The position numbers and the translations under genes are program-made. DNA of 64,000 nucleotides from Cycas panzhihuaensis (Eukaryota; Cycadophyta): contig CM041465.1 in NCBI GenBank assembly GCA_023213395.1, forward strand, positions 193,013,741 to 193,077,740, read 5' to 3'. Below, piece by piece: positions 1-11,600 of the stretch. Within the stretch, counting starts at the first letter, position 1. Each line of letters opens with the position of its first letter. The notes under the pieces were generated by a model. That model was not told the DNA's origin, did not search any database, and saw only the letters and a list, made by a program, of their open reading frames with translations.

Positions 1-66
1 GAAATTACATTTAACTATGTGACTTCATCTTCATATAATTAATCTAATAACCTTGATGCATTAACA
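1..66 (-). mobile_element. Start of a copia LTR (same subfamily as element D)
   Basis: Read on the minus strand from 66 downward, the sequence starts TGTTAATGCATCAAGG and follows the start of the LTR at 60590 (TGTTAATGTATCAAGG, then a shared ATTAGATTAATTATATGAA segment and CACATA-TTAAAT), with a short deletion. A polypyrimidine stretch (67-96) lies just outside. The rest of the LTR is outside the window, so I cannot tell a solo LTR from a 5' or 3' LTR. Confidence 0.65.
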
Positions 67-1029
67 TTTATCAATCCCTTTCTTCTTTCCCCCAAAGAAA
101 ATAAAAAGAGAGAGAGAGAAAGGAAAGAGAAAAAAGAGAGATTTGCCTTAGTTCTCTTGACTATTTTTCCCTTTATTCCCTCATTCTCTCTTATTAAAAA
201 GAAAAAATGTTACTTGCTTTATATTTTCTTTTGATGCATTTCCATTCATTTTGCATTACATTTTTAGAATGGGGGATTAAACCATTAGGTTGCATACTAA
301 ATTTCAAACCCAAAACATGATTGAGGGATCATGTTCACATGAATCCAAATCTGCAAGGGTAAAATGTAAACTCATTAGGAATAAACTAAGTGCATTCGTC
401 AAAATTAAAAAGCGTGTAGTTACATTTAAGAAGTATAATGCATCTCCCCTCATTTTGCCATACATATCATTTGATATTCAAGGGTTATCAATTCCCTTCA
501 ATGCACATGTTCCCTTATTTAAATGCCTTGGTTTAGCCTTTTAGGGAAAGAAGAATGACTACCCTTACACATGTAGTGTAGTAGCATATAGGCGCTCTTC
601 GTTGGTGTCTTAAAATTCATTACACATGTGTAGGTCCCACACCTTAGATCTACCATCATATAGGTGTATCATCTTAGGTCATCTTTATTAGGTGTATTTC
701 AGTATGTTAATAGCTTGAAGTTATCCATTCATGATGAATTGAGCATGCTTAGGATTAATAATATTAAACATGCTTATTAATTTGCATTAAAGGTAGAGGA
801 GAAATAAAATAAAGCATTGTTAGAAAATCATCTATGATAAGAAAAGAACCATTAACCCCATTTAGAAGTAAGGGTGAATTTAATTACTCTTAGGGAGAGT
901 CTTCCAGTTAATTAGAGAAATAGGAAGATGTGAGGCAGGGTGTATCCCTAAGGAGGTAGGAATAAAGAGGATTCCAAAACTAGTAAATAGACAAAGGCTT
1001 CTCAAGAATATAGAGAAGCAAAGATTTTG
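67..1029. other. AT-rich spacer, no gene recognised
   Basis: A pyrimidine-rich then GA-rich low-complexity stretch (about 80-145) is followed by AT-rich sequence. The 84-codon frame at 290-544 (+) has no recognised domain and no supporting signals. About 800-1029 is probably the decayed gag of the gypsy element that follows, but I see no motif there before the zinc knuckle at 1071. Confidence 0.5.
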
Positions 1030-1070
1030 ATAATGTTAGAGGAAACAATACACTAAGAAGGCCCACTATT

Positions 1071-1112
1071 TGCTTAAAGTATAATGAAAAGGGTCAAAAT
1101 GCATTTGAATGC
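1071..1112 (+). pseudogene. G1 gag zinc knuckle, mutated
   Basis: The translation CLKYNEKGQNAFEC has the spacing of the retroelement CX2CX4HX4C knuckle that binds RNA in Gag, but the second Cys is Tyr and the His is Gln. A further DCP-like end of a possible second knuckle is read near 1238. The surrounding gag cannot be followed because of stops. Confidence 0.6.
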
Positions 1113-1344
1113 ATTTATCACTATAATTAACTAAAGAACTGAGGGAAGTAACGAAGGGTAAACTTTGATTAAGTTGAGAAACAAAATATAGAGATTGTTA
1201 TATATGTAAAAGAAAAATTAATATAGAAAAGAACTTTGATTGCCCTAAAATAAGGTCAAGTGTAGGATATAAGGAAAGCAAAGATAATTGATGATTCATA
1301 TATACACAGTAATATATTCTAGATAATATGTGCCTCTTAAGGTA

Positions 1345-3150
1345 AGATTTACAAAGTTGTTATTAATAGTGGTAGCTATGAAAATATGGTTTCTAGTAAG
1401 ATTATAAAAAATTTAGGTTTGCATTATAAAAGGCATTCTACTCCCTACCAAATTTCTTAGGTAAGAAAAGAGAGTGAGGTGGTTATGGATAAGAGGTATT
1501 TGATGAAATTTACCATTGAGAATATATATGGGGATGAAGTATGGTGCGATGCTATTCTAATGGATGTATGTTAGTTGTTATTGAGGAGGCCATGACAATA
1601 TGATAGGAGTGCATATCATTACTAAAGAAAGAATACTTACACCTCTTCAAAGGATGGTGTGAAGGTGGTATTATTACCTATGAAAGAAAAAAGGTAGGTA
1701 GAGACTATATTGACAATAAAGGAATTCATAGGAAAAGTAAAGTTGACCAATATTTATTATACCTTAATGGTAAAGAAGGTCAAGGAAGATGATGCACAGG
1801 TACTAGATGAGGTAGCATGCATACTAGTAAAGTACACATATATGATGCCAAATGAGTTGTTAGATGGATTTCTATTTATGAGAGATATCTAATGTCACAT
1901 TGATTTAATACTAGGATCTACTTTACTAAACTAAGCAACTTGAGAATAAATCAATAGAGAATATATAATTGAATAAATAGGTAAATGAGTTGATATAGAA
2001 AGATATAGTGAGGGAGAGCATGAGTCTATATGTAACTCTTATACTACTGACTTCGAAAAAGGATGGAAGATGAAGAATGTATATTGATTGCAGGGAAATA
2101 AGTAATATTACCATCAAATATAGGTTTCCTATACCTTATATAGATGACATGATGGATATGCTAGTAGGAGATTTGTACTTCATAAAAACTAACTTGAAAG
2201 GTGGATATTACTAAACTTAAATTCTAGAAGGAGATGAATGGAAGATTGCCTTCAAAACTAGGGACAACTTATATGAGTGGCTAGTTAAGCCATTTGGGAT
2301 ATCTAATACACTAAGCACCTTTATGAGGATGATGAACACAATGCTAAAGGATTACATAATTAAGTTTGTTATGGTCTATTTTAATATTTAATAAAATTAA
2401 GGAGAGACACCTTATATACTTAAGGAAGATATTTGAGATGTTAAAGAAGGAGAAATTATATGCAAACTTAAAGAAATATAAGTTGATATAGAGGATCTTG
2501 ATATTTTTAGGGATTAACATCTTGCAAGAAGAAAGCAAATGGATAAATTTAAGATTAGGTTAATTGTTGAGTGGCCTACTCCATGGAGTATAATAAAGGT
2601 AAGGAGCTTTTATGGCTTAGCTACTGTTTATAGAAATTTTATCAAGAACTTTAGTAGCATTGTTGTACTACCTACAAATTACTTGAAAGGAAAGGAGTTT
2701 GTTTAGATGGAGGTGATAGAATAAAATTTCTAATTATTAAATCAAAAGGTACAGGAGACATATGTTTTAGTATTGTTTTATTTTAACAAAGCATTTTAGG
2801 TCAATTATAATGTCTCACAAGTTGCTATTATAGTAATGCTAAGTCAAGAAGGTCAGTCAATAACATGCTATAATAAGAAGTTGAATGAGGTAAGGAAGAA
2901 GTTTTCTATCTATGATATAGAATTCTATACCATTATGCAATCATTAAGGCATTGGGGGCACTATCTTGTGCTTAAGGAGTATATCTTGTTTACAGACCAT
3001 TAAGCCTTGAGGCATTAAAACATGCAAAAGAAATTAAATGATAGACATACAAAGTGGGTGTTATATTTGTAGGGCCTTACATTCATCCTAAAGTATAAAT
3101 TAAGAAAATAGAATTAAATTATTGATGCATTGAGCAGGAAGATAACCCTA
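1345..3150 (+). pseudogene. G1 protease, reverse transcriptase and RNase H remnants
   Basis: At 1345-1660 a frame resembling the plant Ty3 protease region is read (KIIKNLGLHYKRHSTPY, then VWCDAILMD). The RT begins near MPNELLDGFLFMRDI (1845-1890) and continues with MYIDCREISNITIKYRFPIP (about 2080-2140), [11 protein letters not shown] (about 2230) and [11 protein letters not shown]. The catalytic YxDD box reads VYFN followed by stops, so polymerase function is lost. RNase H follows at 2755-3150 with LSQEGQSI, FSIYDIEFYTIMQSLRHWGHYL and DALSRK. All blocks are on the plus strand, split among frames. The enzyme would have copied element RNA into DNA in virus-like particles. Confidence 0.85.
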
Positions 3151-3359
3151 TTAACCACTATTATTAGTAAAATGATTAGATTTGATACTTCAAAGTATTT
3201 ATGTGATACTAACCTAAATTTTAATAAAGCTATAAAACATTACAAGAATCCCTTAATTAAGGGGAATGGCTTTTAGTCTGACAACTATGACATGCATGAT
3301 GGATACCTATTCAAGAGAAAATAATTATACATTTTATTCAAGTCTATGAGAGACAACAT

Positions 3360-4390
3360 TATGAGAAAATTGGATAATGGAGATCTTGAAGGATACTTTA
3401 GAAGGAACAAGACTATAACTTTAGTAGAGGAGAAGTACTATTAACCAAAGATGAAGCATGATATAATAAAGTGTGGGATAAGACATAAGATTTGCCAAGT
3501 AGCCAAAGAATATATATAGAACACTAAACTATATATGCCCATTACTAATGCTGAAAGGACCATGGAAAGATTTGAGCATGGACTTTGTATTGGGATTACT
3601 AAATATCTAATGAGGTAATGACTCCATATTTGTTCTTGTAGATAGATTTTTAAAATTAACTTATTTTATTGTGTCTAAAAATATTAGTGATGCAATAAGG
3701 ATAAAAGACTTATTTTTTAAGGAGGCTACTAGGTTGCATGGGATGTTGAAGGCTATTACCTTAGAAAGAGATAGTAAGTTTATGAGTCATTTGTAAAAAT
3801 ATTATAGAAGAAGTTGGAGATAAAATTAGAATTCAATAGTACTTACCATTCATAAACTAATGGGTAGACAGAGATGGTAAATAGAAGCTTAGGGAATATA
3901 TTGAGATGTGTCATTAAAAAAAAGCCTAAACAATGGGACTCAGTGTTAGCTCAAATAGAATTTATATATAATAGGTCTATAAATAGATCTATATGTAATT
4001 CATCATTTAAAATTTTGTATGATAGGAATCCTAAAGGAGTATTAGATTTGGTACAATTATAGAACATATGTAATAGGTGCATGATAAAGTGGGAGAAAAT
4101 TACAAGCCAATAATGATAAATATAAGGCAATAACAAATCTACACAAGAAAAGTAAGGTATTTATAGAAGGGGATCTAATGATGGTGTACTTGAGAAAGGA
4201 TAGGTTTCTTTAAGATATATATAATAAAATTAGATATAGGAAGATAGTTCCTATAGAATTATGATAAAAGTTAATGGCAATACCTATAAGGAGAATCTAC
4301 CCTATAATTTTGATATCTCACTTGTATTTAATATTTCTAAATTGTATAATTTCCATCAAGGAGATAATGAGGAAGAAGAGATGAATTAGA
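3360..4390 (+). pseudogene. G1 integrase remnant
   Basis: The zinc-binding region is seen as NKTITLVEEKYY, stop, PKMKHDIIK and ICQVAKEY (about 3400-3515). The catalytic triad can still be read across frames: D in SMDFVLGLL (about 3574-3600), D in LERDSKF (about 3758-3780) and E in TEMVNRSLGN (about 3868-3897). The longest open part, 3874-4062, gives the typical stretch with KQWDSVLAQIEFIYN and NRS repeats. MVYLRKDRF (about 4180) and FNISKLYNF (about 4330) belong to the integrase C-terminal part. Stops and shifts make it non-functional. Confidence 0.85.
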
Positions 4391-4414
4391 GGTAGAAAAT
4401 GCCAAAGGAAAAAA

Positions 4415-4535
4415 AAACAAGATATTGAATAAGTATTAAACAAGATAATAGTTCATAGAAGGTAGGGCAATTATGACAAGTATTTGGTCGAATGAAAGGG
4501 ACTACAATAGAAAGATGATACCTAGATTTTAAAAG
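4415..4535 (+). pseudogene. G1 C-terminal chromodomain
   Basis: In one frame the sequence reads QDIE-stop-VLNKIIVHRR-stop-GNYDKYLVE-stop-KGLQ and ends with DDT-stop-IL. This follows the chromodomain pattern IE.VL......R.....YLVEWKGL...D.TW, and three of the four stops fall where Trp or Gln/Arg codons are expected. In chromovirus integrases this module binds modified histones and steers insertion into heterochromatin. It is an old, dead copy. Confidence 0.65.
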
Positions 4536-4540
4536 GTAAA

Positions 4541-7300
4541 TTAAAGAAATTTAACATAGATAACTAGTAAGACTTTCAACATAATAACTCATAGGAGATA
4601 AGTTCCTTTGAAACGGGAGAGGATGATATGAGAGAATCTACATTACTAGTACAAAAATTTCACTTATACTAAAAAATAGTGCATTTCCCTTATTACTAGT
4701 TCATTTTTTTCAAATCATCTATTAAGATTAAAGTTCATGCTAAGAACTATAATTTTTAGTAGAAACTAGCTATATAAAATTGTTATAGGCATATCTATAT
4801 AATTGTCCTAAATATATCATTTAGGACCTCAAAATTACATTTTTAACTCAACTATATAAATATTTCAAAGAAAAGGCAAAATATAATTTTAGGATATAAA
4901 ATATTAATTATGTTTAAGAAAAGGTAATTAGGGATAATAAGTGAATTAGAGTATGAATTAAGATTTCCAAAAGCCACTTTGTATATTATGTTAGGTATTT
5001 TTTATTTTAAATGAGAGATTTTTTGAAAAATTTACTAAAAAGACCAATAACTAAGAATTTACCAAAAATAAAAAATTACTAAATAGGGAGTTTTTCTACT
5101 CCAAATCAATGGACTAATTTTAAAATATGGTAGTTAGGATTTTTGCATAGTTGGAGACCTTGAATTTATATACTTTTGGATTGTAAGAAAATGATTTTTT
5201 TTCTTTTTTCAATTTTTGGAATAGAAAGATAAAAGTGTTCAAGAATTGTGTTCTTATGAAGAAGGCGTTTATTTTCACTCTAAATTTCTTTGTTTTTTTT
5301 TTGCATGTATATGTTGTTAAAGGAACCACCATCTTGTCATCATTGGAGGTTGTTGATTCTGTGGAAGGAGTAACATTTCATTATCACCCTTCTTGACTTT
5401 ATATTGACTTTCATATTGGTTAGGTTTTTTACAATTCTAACTTAATTTTGGATATCTCCCTAATGATTTAGATTTTGATTATCTATTTAATATTTTTGTT
5501 AGTTGCAATCTAATAAATGACCTCTTCCCATTAATGTATCTTTTGCATGATCTTTAGAAGATTTTTGTCTCATCTCTTCTAATAGCAAATGACAACAACT
5601 TCATCATACTTTAAGGTTCTTGCAATAGTACTACTTATCACCACTACAAGATTATTTCAAGAATAAAAAATGAATATAACAAGGTGACGCACTAGCCTTC
5701 TTTAAACATCGTCACCCCAACTAAAATTAGTTGATTTAATATGATATTAAAAGCATTTAGATGATTAATTATTGCATCTATATAACTCATCCTAAGTGAA
5801 TATATATTCTTTAAAGAAATAGTGCATTCATTAGGGACTTTGTTTGATACAAAGTGTTTAACTTATTCTATAGATTTTTTGACATAATTTTTAAGGAAAC
5901 ATTCAATAATATTGTATTAAAAAGGTATAACATAATGGAGCTTATCACCTTCATATCTAACTTTACCCAATCTTTATTAGACACACCCATAGGTTTTGTA
6001 TCTAATACAATGATCCATTGATCCTTCTCAATAAGGATATCTTCCATCTTTTGACTTCCACAAATTAAAATTTTAACTATTAAACTTTTAAATTTCTATC
6101 TTTATAATGTTTTCCATAAATTTTATCCACAAAGTTCACCATGTAGAGTTCCCATTAAAAAAAAGGTTCACTACAGAGCTAAAACCCTTGCTTTTATGCT
6201 AATTAAAGAAAAATATAATAGAGAAGTAATGTGATAATAGAACTTATAATAATGCAAAAGAAATAATTCAAGCATATCAATAGGAATAGTATAAAGATAC
6301 ACGTCTAATAATATACCATTTTATTAAATAGAACAATTGCCAATGCCTTACAGAATGAACCATAACTTTTGATCCACTTGAACCTCTTTATATGTGTCAT
6401 TATAGAAGTATATGTAGACATAAGTTTACAAAAAAATGATTAGTAATATTATAATACAATAGATATAAAACTATAGATCGAAAAAATATCATAACACTCA
6501 AAAAAAAAATTAGAGGCTCCCACACTTAAACTCTCACTTGGAGGGTTGTCGTCTCCCTTGACCCCCCAACTAGGATCACAATTCTCGATATACAAAAATA
6601 TAAGTTCAGGAATAATGTCTCTATCTATGTAACACCTTGCAAAGTGCTCAATATAACTATCGCAATTAAAAGTGCACGTGAATTTCTTCCTTTGACTAAC
6701 AATCTCTTCCATAAGATGAAATTCGTTTTATAATAAACTATTAGAAGAGAGCTTCTTCTTATCTTTCTCAAAAAATTAACCACAATTTATGCCCTATCTT
6801 TCCTTTCAATTTGTGTCTGCCATCTTAATATGAAATTCTAATTGTAATTCTTAAAAGGCTTTAATTGCAAACATTAAATGTTTTTTTATTATTATTTATA
6901 CTTATTATGTACTACAATAGTTAAATTATTAAATTTCTAAATATAAGATATTGTTGCTTTTACTAACTTAACACTTATAGACTATAATGCTTATTACGAC
7001 ATTACAAAATTATCATTACTATAATATCTAAAACCCCTAACTATAGTAATTATAAAATACATGCCTCTAGCAATTATGTTAATGTACCTTTAACATGAAG
7101 TTAGTTATAACAAGATTGCTTCTACATATTATGTTGTAATATTTTAGCACTTAACCTATAACAACACTTATTCGATGCTTAATATCCAACATGATATATT
7201 TGACAAGAAGCAAGTATATTTCTATTGTAAACATCATTAGCTGCACCTAATAATAATCGAACAATTTTGCAAATATTTTCTAGCTTTATTACCAATGATA
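4541..7300. other. AT-rich spacer without recognised genes
   Basis: The sequence has homopolymer runs and only short frames (5120-5332 and 6449-6712, both minus), which show no domain, no codon regularity and no retroelement motif. I see no LTR, PBS or RNA gene here. Confidence 0.5.
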
Positions 7301-8759
7301 GATTCAATTTTTTCTCCAACTTTTTTCCATGCAAGGAGGTCTTTTATGTAAAAGCATCCGGGATAGTGTTGTGAATCTTGGTGATTATGTTCTCTCCCCT
7401 TTGCCATTAATACTCAGATTTCCCTTTCAAAAATAAAATCCACCCATTTAATAAACTCGTCTTATTAAGCATTCCATCCTCGTGTAAACGACAAATTAAA
7501 GGCCGGGTGGAATAAAGAGAATGCAGGCATGCGGGATTCCACATTTTGTTGATGGGCTTGTTGTCCAGTCGTAGACCCTTCACTATACACCAACCACCAA
7601 CACACAGGAAGCTATGCGAACTATGAGTTGGCATCATCTACCCATGCCTTCATTCCACTCAACATCACAGCCCATCCCGCATACAGGTGCCCGTGTCCTT
7701 CACCCTCTATCCCTAAATGCTGACGACAATATGTTGGGAATGAGCACTACTAATGTGGCCCCACCACTATGGGGGGGGTGCCCATCTATTGTCGTTGTGG
7801 CATTGAATGTGTAAAGCATTTTGTGTCTCAATTCTCGGGAATTGCGTTGCACATAATTCCCAACGTTCTACTACAACCCGTCCCCAATTACCCCCTCCTT
7901 AGGGATCCCTATAAGGTCACAGAAGAATTGATGTCCCAAACCTAAGAATATGTATGCACATGGGGATACACCGACACACAGGCTCCCATGGTGTCTGCAT
8001 TCAGTGATCATGATCATTGTGTATGTGATGGATTCATCGGGGTGTAGCGTACGAGTGAGGGAATCAAATGACGGTATTGTAAGAAATCGAGACCAGCAGG
8101 CATAGCCTCACATAGATATTCGAGACCGCCCAACTACGTTCGGCTTCTCGGTAGTTTACTGTGCAGGAAAACCGGTGAAATGGGCGCCTGCAAATTAGTA
8201 CTGCCTTGAAAAGCATAATCCGAAGAAATTACAAAGCGAAAACAAGAAAAATTAGCAGCATCGAAGATGCCATTCAGACGCTCAAGGGTTCGGCTTTTCT
8301 GCATCTGTATAACGGGTATAGATAATACGCTTAGCGACATGTAATATAGCGCGGTGAGAATGGTGGGCCATGCAATGCACTGAGTAATCTGCAGATCTCA
8401 ATAAAATAAGGAACATATATAGATGACTTCTATGCACTTGGATTTCCCGAAAAGAGGTTATATCTCCCATACTGTGACGATCGATTACACAAAATTTGAC
8501 AATACCAGACATCCCAGACCGATCCGGGTCATATATATATATTTAAACGGCAAACTTTAGACGGTGTTTCCAATCATGACAACTAAAATTAACCAAGGAC
8601 GTGCACGTCTGTCGAGCAATTTTCTGCGTGCAGGCAGTTGCTATGTAATTTAGAATGTGATGTACCTACGGATATATCGGAGGGATCGAAGACAACGAGA
8701 ATGGATGAAATTTCATCTTGGTTACGTGTGGTTAGAGTCCTGGTCTCTCGTAATATTTC
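7301..8759. other. Moderately GC-rich 3' flank of the MATE gene
   Basis: Base composition rises towards the gene from about 7300, and the text is of higher complexity than the repeats. The segment just below 8760 should hold the 3' UTR of the minus-strand gene, including a short TA run near 8528-8545. No clear polyadenylation signal could be fixed. The frames at 7407-7637, 7614-7814, 8134-8340 and 8282-8512 look like chance frames. Confidence 0.4.
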
Positions 8760-10357
8760 TCACTGTTGCACCAATTTATAATGATGATGATCCGTGGACA
8801 GAAGGCCTGCAGCTTCCTCATCGGACTCAGCAGCGCCGGCTGCCAGCTCTGCAAGCTGATGGGCGTCCGGGCGGCCGGTTAGCTGCTGGGCCTTGAAGGC
8901 TTCGAATGACCAGTCGGTGCGCAGAACCACAAACAGAATTGAAGAAGCGCATGCAATCTGGGCTGCCAGGAGGCCATAGCAGAGGCCGATCAGCCCCAGC
9001 TTGAAGACGAACGCTAAAATCACAGCCACGGGAGTTCCTACAAAGTAGAAAGACCAGAGGTTAATTCTTGCACCGATTGCAGGCCTGGCGCTTCCCCTCA
9101 GCACCCCGCATCCGGTTGTCTGAGGGCAGTTTCCCAGCTCGCAGAGCCCGATTATGGGCAAAACCGCGCCCGTGAGGGCCAGAACTCCTTCGTCGTTCGT
9201 AAATATTCGTCCCCACAGAGACCTCAGGGCCGTGGTCCATGTCAGACTTAATGACGCGATGAATACTGCACAGCCCAGCGCTACGAACGTAGCGATTCTG
9301 GCCCTGGACGGTCTGTTGGCCCCCAGCTCGTTCCCTACACGAGTCGACACGGAGGAACCCAGGGCCATGGGGACTGTATACATCAGAGATGTGGTCTGGA
9401 TCACAATGGCCGCAGTTGCTACCGTTGCACGTGGATTGTGCAGGTACCCTGCGAGCAGAGTCATGATCTCATACCACCACCATTCCAGACAGACTGCGAA
9501 GCAGCTGGGAAGAGCCAATTTGAGAAGCGGGCACCATTCCCTTAAGCAGGCCATTGACCATTGCACGTAGGTTCTCTTATGGACCCCCGTGTAGAGAAGA
9601 TACGCCAGCAGGAAGAACACCATGTTGAAATTCGTCCACCATGTGGCGATGGCCACGCCGGGGACTCCCAATCTCAGAACGAACACCAGCAACACGCTGA
9701 GCGGGACGTGGAAGACGACGGCCAGGAATGAACACCACATCATGGGCCTGGTGATCCCTTGAGATCGAAGATACACGCGCAGAGGTTGCAGAATACTGTT
9801 GGCCAGGAGATCGGGCAGTACGAAAACACAGTAAAGACCCGCCACCTCTGTGATGCTGGAGTCTTGTCCCAGACGCAGCATTATGGTCTTCAAATTTATC
9901 CACAGCATGCTTATTGGCACGCACGCTGATAACAGCATCAGGATCGTTCGTTGGAGCGACAATCCGATCAGAGACCAGTTCTTTGAGCCGAACGCTTGGC
10001 CGCAAATTGGATCCATGCCGGAGGCCAGCCCGAACAGAACTGAATAACCGGTGATGTTCGTAAATCCGATGGCCAATGCCCCTCCGGCCAGCTCCAGGCT
10101 TCCCAGCCTCCCCATGCACAGGACAGACACCATTGCCCTCAGATATACCACAAAATTCATGGCCGTCACTGGCATTCCGATACCGCAAAGCTCCTTTAGC
10201 TCATCGAAGAACTGCAATATACAAAACCAAGCGGATATTAATTACATGCCCCAGAATCCCCTGCTTAGAAAAGGTAAAAGACTCTTACCTCGGAGAGCGT
10301 CGGGTATTTACGAATCTCCCCTGCGTTTGGCAACCTCGATGTATTCTCCGTTGCCAT
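8760..10357 (-). CDS. MATE family efflux transporter, DTX48-50-like; join of 10289-10357 and 8760-10211
   Basis: A membrane antiporter of the plant MATE (DTX) family, which exports organic compounds, hormones or ions in exchange for H+ or Na+. The protein is 506 aa: exon 1 encodes 23 residues starting [10 protein letters not shown] and exon 2 encodes 483. The ATG at 10357 is chosen because a 77-bp GTAAG...TTGCAG intron joins PTLSE to [12 protein letters not shown] in phase 0, matching the N-terminal helix layout of DTX48-50 proteins; exon 2 alone has no ATG at the right place. Family marks are [11 protein letters not shown] (88-98), LEWWWYE (265-271), [10 protein letters not shown] and [12 protein letters not shown] (385-396). 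Many hydrophobic segments fit 12 helices, with an acidic soluble tail (about 471-506). The stop is TGA at 8762-8760. The frame is intact and GC-rich, unlike everything around it, so it is probably functional. Known relatives affect ABA export, iron and organ growth; the substrate here is not known. Confidence 0.93.
10212..10288 (-). other. Intron of the MATE gene (77 bp)
   Basis: On the minus strand the donor is GAG|GTAAGAGT and the acceptor TATTGCAG|TTC, with an AT-rich, pyrimidine-bearing middle. Splicing is in phase 0 and restores continuous MATE homology, which is the main support. Confidence 0.88.
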
Positions 10358-11016
10358 TGAGTAATATCTTCAATCGCAGGACACTCGTACTCGAGACCTC
10401 CTCACCAGAAACATCCAGCAAGCCGATAAAGAGATGCAAAACAAAAAGTTGAGATATTAGCGGAGAAACAGAACACAGAAACGGCCGTCGTCGACTGATT
10501 CATAACGGAAACATGGAACCGAGAACTCCAATAAATGGGCCAAAATTTGGAATTAGAGAAGAAAATTAGTACAGTAATGGGATTAGATGCTTCAATCAGC
10601 ATCCACAACACTATGTATTCAAATCCATGGCATTCCACATCCATCACCGTCTACGTCTGCATCTCGCACCGCACTAATTCTATACGTCGCCCACAAAACC
10701 ATCGAAAATGATATTAAAGAGAAAAAAAAAAAAAAAAAAGGACGAAAACTACAACCCCTTGGATCTGCGCCCTTGAAGGAAGCAAAATACGATTCCATTG
10801 TAATTTAGCCTCCCATCTTCACGTTGCAAAGGGACACAGCATGGTTCCGCCAAATAGATGTAAACCGCCAAAACGAAATAATAATAATAATAACAATTGG
10901 AAATCACATGTACGCCCTTTGCTTTTGGCATAAGCCGACGTACGTATATGCGTGTGGTGCAGGACTCGTACGTACTCGAGAGCGGGCAGGGCACGGTTTC
11001 GCGGGAACCAGATTGC

Positions 11017-11022
11017 CACGTG
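11017..11022. promoter_or_regulatory. G-box CACGTG
   Basis: A perfect palindromic G-box about 660 bp upstream of the MATE start codon. G-boxes bind plant bZIP and bHLH factors. Binding is inferred only. Confidence 0.45.
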
Positions 11023-11307
11023 ACCAGCTGCTTTCTCCCCGGGCTAGTGGACTTTCAAACCAGAGGGACACATGGGGAACATGTTTAGACAGGGATGGCC
11101 GGCCGGGCCCACACCCAGCCGGGTATAAGGAAACACAGAGCGACGCTCTTTTTCTCTCCGCCGTCAATTGTTATCACCGTTCGAAATCAGAGTTACGTAA
11201 CCAGGAAGTTTGTTCCAGATGGTATTCTTGTATTTCGGCCCAATTGTGAGTGCAGCGTGTACGAGTTCTAGTTAGCTAAAAGGTGTGTCTGCTGCTGCCT
11301 TGCTAGG

Positions 11308-11330
11308 CACGTGGACATCCACGTGTCCAC
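11308..11330. promoter_or_regulatory. Double G-box in an inverted repeat
   Basis: Two CACGTG cores lie 12 bp apart (11308-11313 and 11320-11325). The second continues as ACGTGTC, the classic ABRE core. The block 11311-11330 is an inverted repeat with arms GTGGACA and TGTCCAC around six bases. It lies about 0.95 kb upstream of the MATE start. Confidence 0.5.
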
Positions 11331-11511
11331 GACATTGGAATCCATAGTACATTATAGCCTGTCTGCCTGCCATTCATTATCGGCCACCTGTCTGGGCATT
11401 GACATGTGGACCATGATTTCCTGGGGCTGTCACTTTGGTTTTTATCTTATCTCGTCTTTCCCCAACCGTTGTTATAATTTTTAGTTTTCTTTGTTCGTTT
11501 TTTCACCTTTC

Positions 11512-11520
11512 TGACGTGTC
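11512..11520. promoter_or_regulatory. TGACGTGTC (TGACG plus ABRE core)
   Basis: It combines a TGACG bZIP core with ACGTGTC. It is the third ACGTG-type site of the region, about 1.15 kb upstream of the MATE start. Confidence 0.4.
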
Positions 11521-11600
11521 GTGTGGGTGCGATGTTTGCACATCTATAGCGTTTCTGTCCGCGTGGGACGTAACATTCATCGTTTCGTTTTCCCCATTCA

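Larger units (their letters stand above)
1030..4540 (+). mobile_element. G1: decayed Ty3/gypsy chromovirus
   Basis: Domains in plus-strand order are gag zinc knuckle, protease, reverse transcriptase, RNase H, integrase and a C-terminal chromodomain. This is the Ty3/gypsy order (integrase after RNase H) and the chromodomain marks a chromovirus. The frame is broken by many stops and shifts, many of them explainable as TGG to TAG/TGA or CAA/CAG/CGA to stop. No LTR pair could be found by eye, so the true ends are unknown. It is an inactive remnant. Confidence 0.85.
10358..11600 (-). promoter_or_regulatory. 5' UTR and promoter region of the MATE gene
   Basis: This non-repetitive, GC-rich segment lies directly upstream of the start codon at 10357. 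A weak TATA-like TATAGAAT is read on the minus strand at 10684-10677, which would give a 5' UTR of nearly 300 nt; this is only a guess. A poly-A run lies at 10721-10739 (plus strand). ACGTG elements cluster at 11017, 11308-11325 and 11514. On the plus strand a GTATAAGG near 11123 could serve a transcript the other way, but no gene is seen there. Confidence 0.5.

Noticed and set aside
290-544. 84-codon frame near the window start
   Set aside because: No domain, no similarity recognised, AT-rich region where chance frames of this size occur.
8760-10217. Start of the MATE protein at 10217
   Set aside because: That codon is TTG inside the intron acceptor; the upstream exon with ATG at 10357 fits better.
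8657-10452. Frames at 8657-8896, 9154-9570, 9577-10188, 9850-10047, 10051-10452 and 10076-10360
   Set aside because: They are shadows of the MATE gene in other frames or on the other strand, with no domain of their own.
10402-11249. Short frames in the MATE promoter region (10402-10647 minus, 10824-11249 plus and others)
   Set aside because: GC-rich sequence gives chance frames; no homology recognised.
11121-11260. Plus-strand promoter and gene at GTATAAGG
   Set aside because: No open frame, splice signal or domain follows; kept only as a remark.
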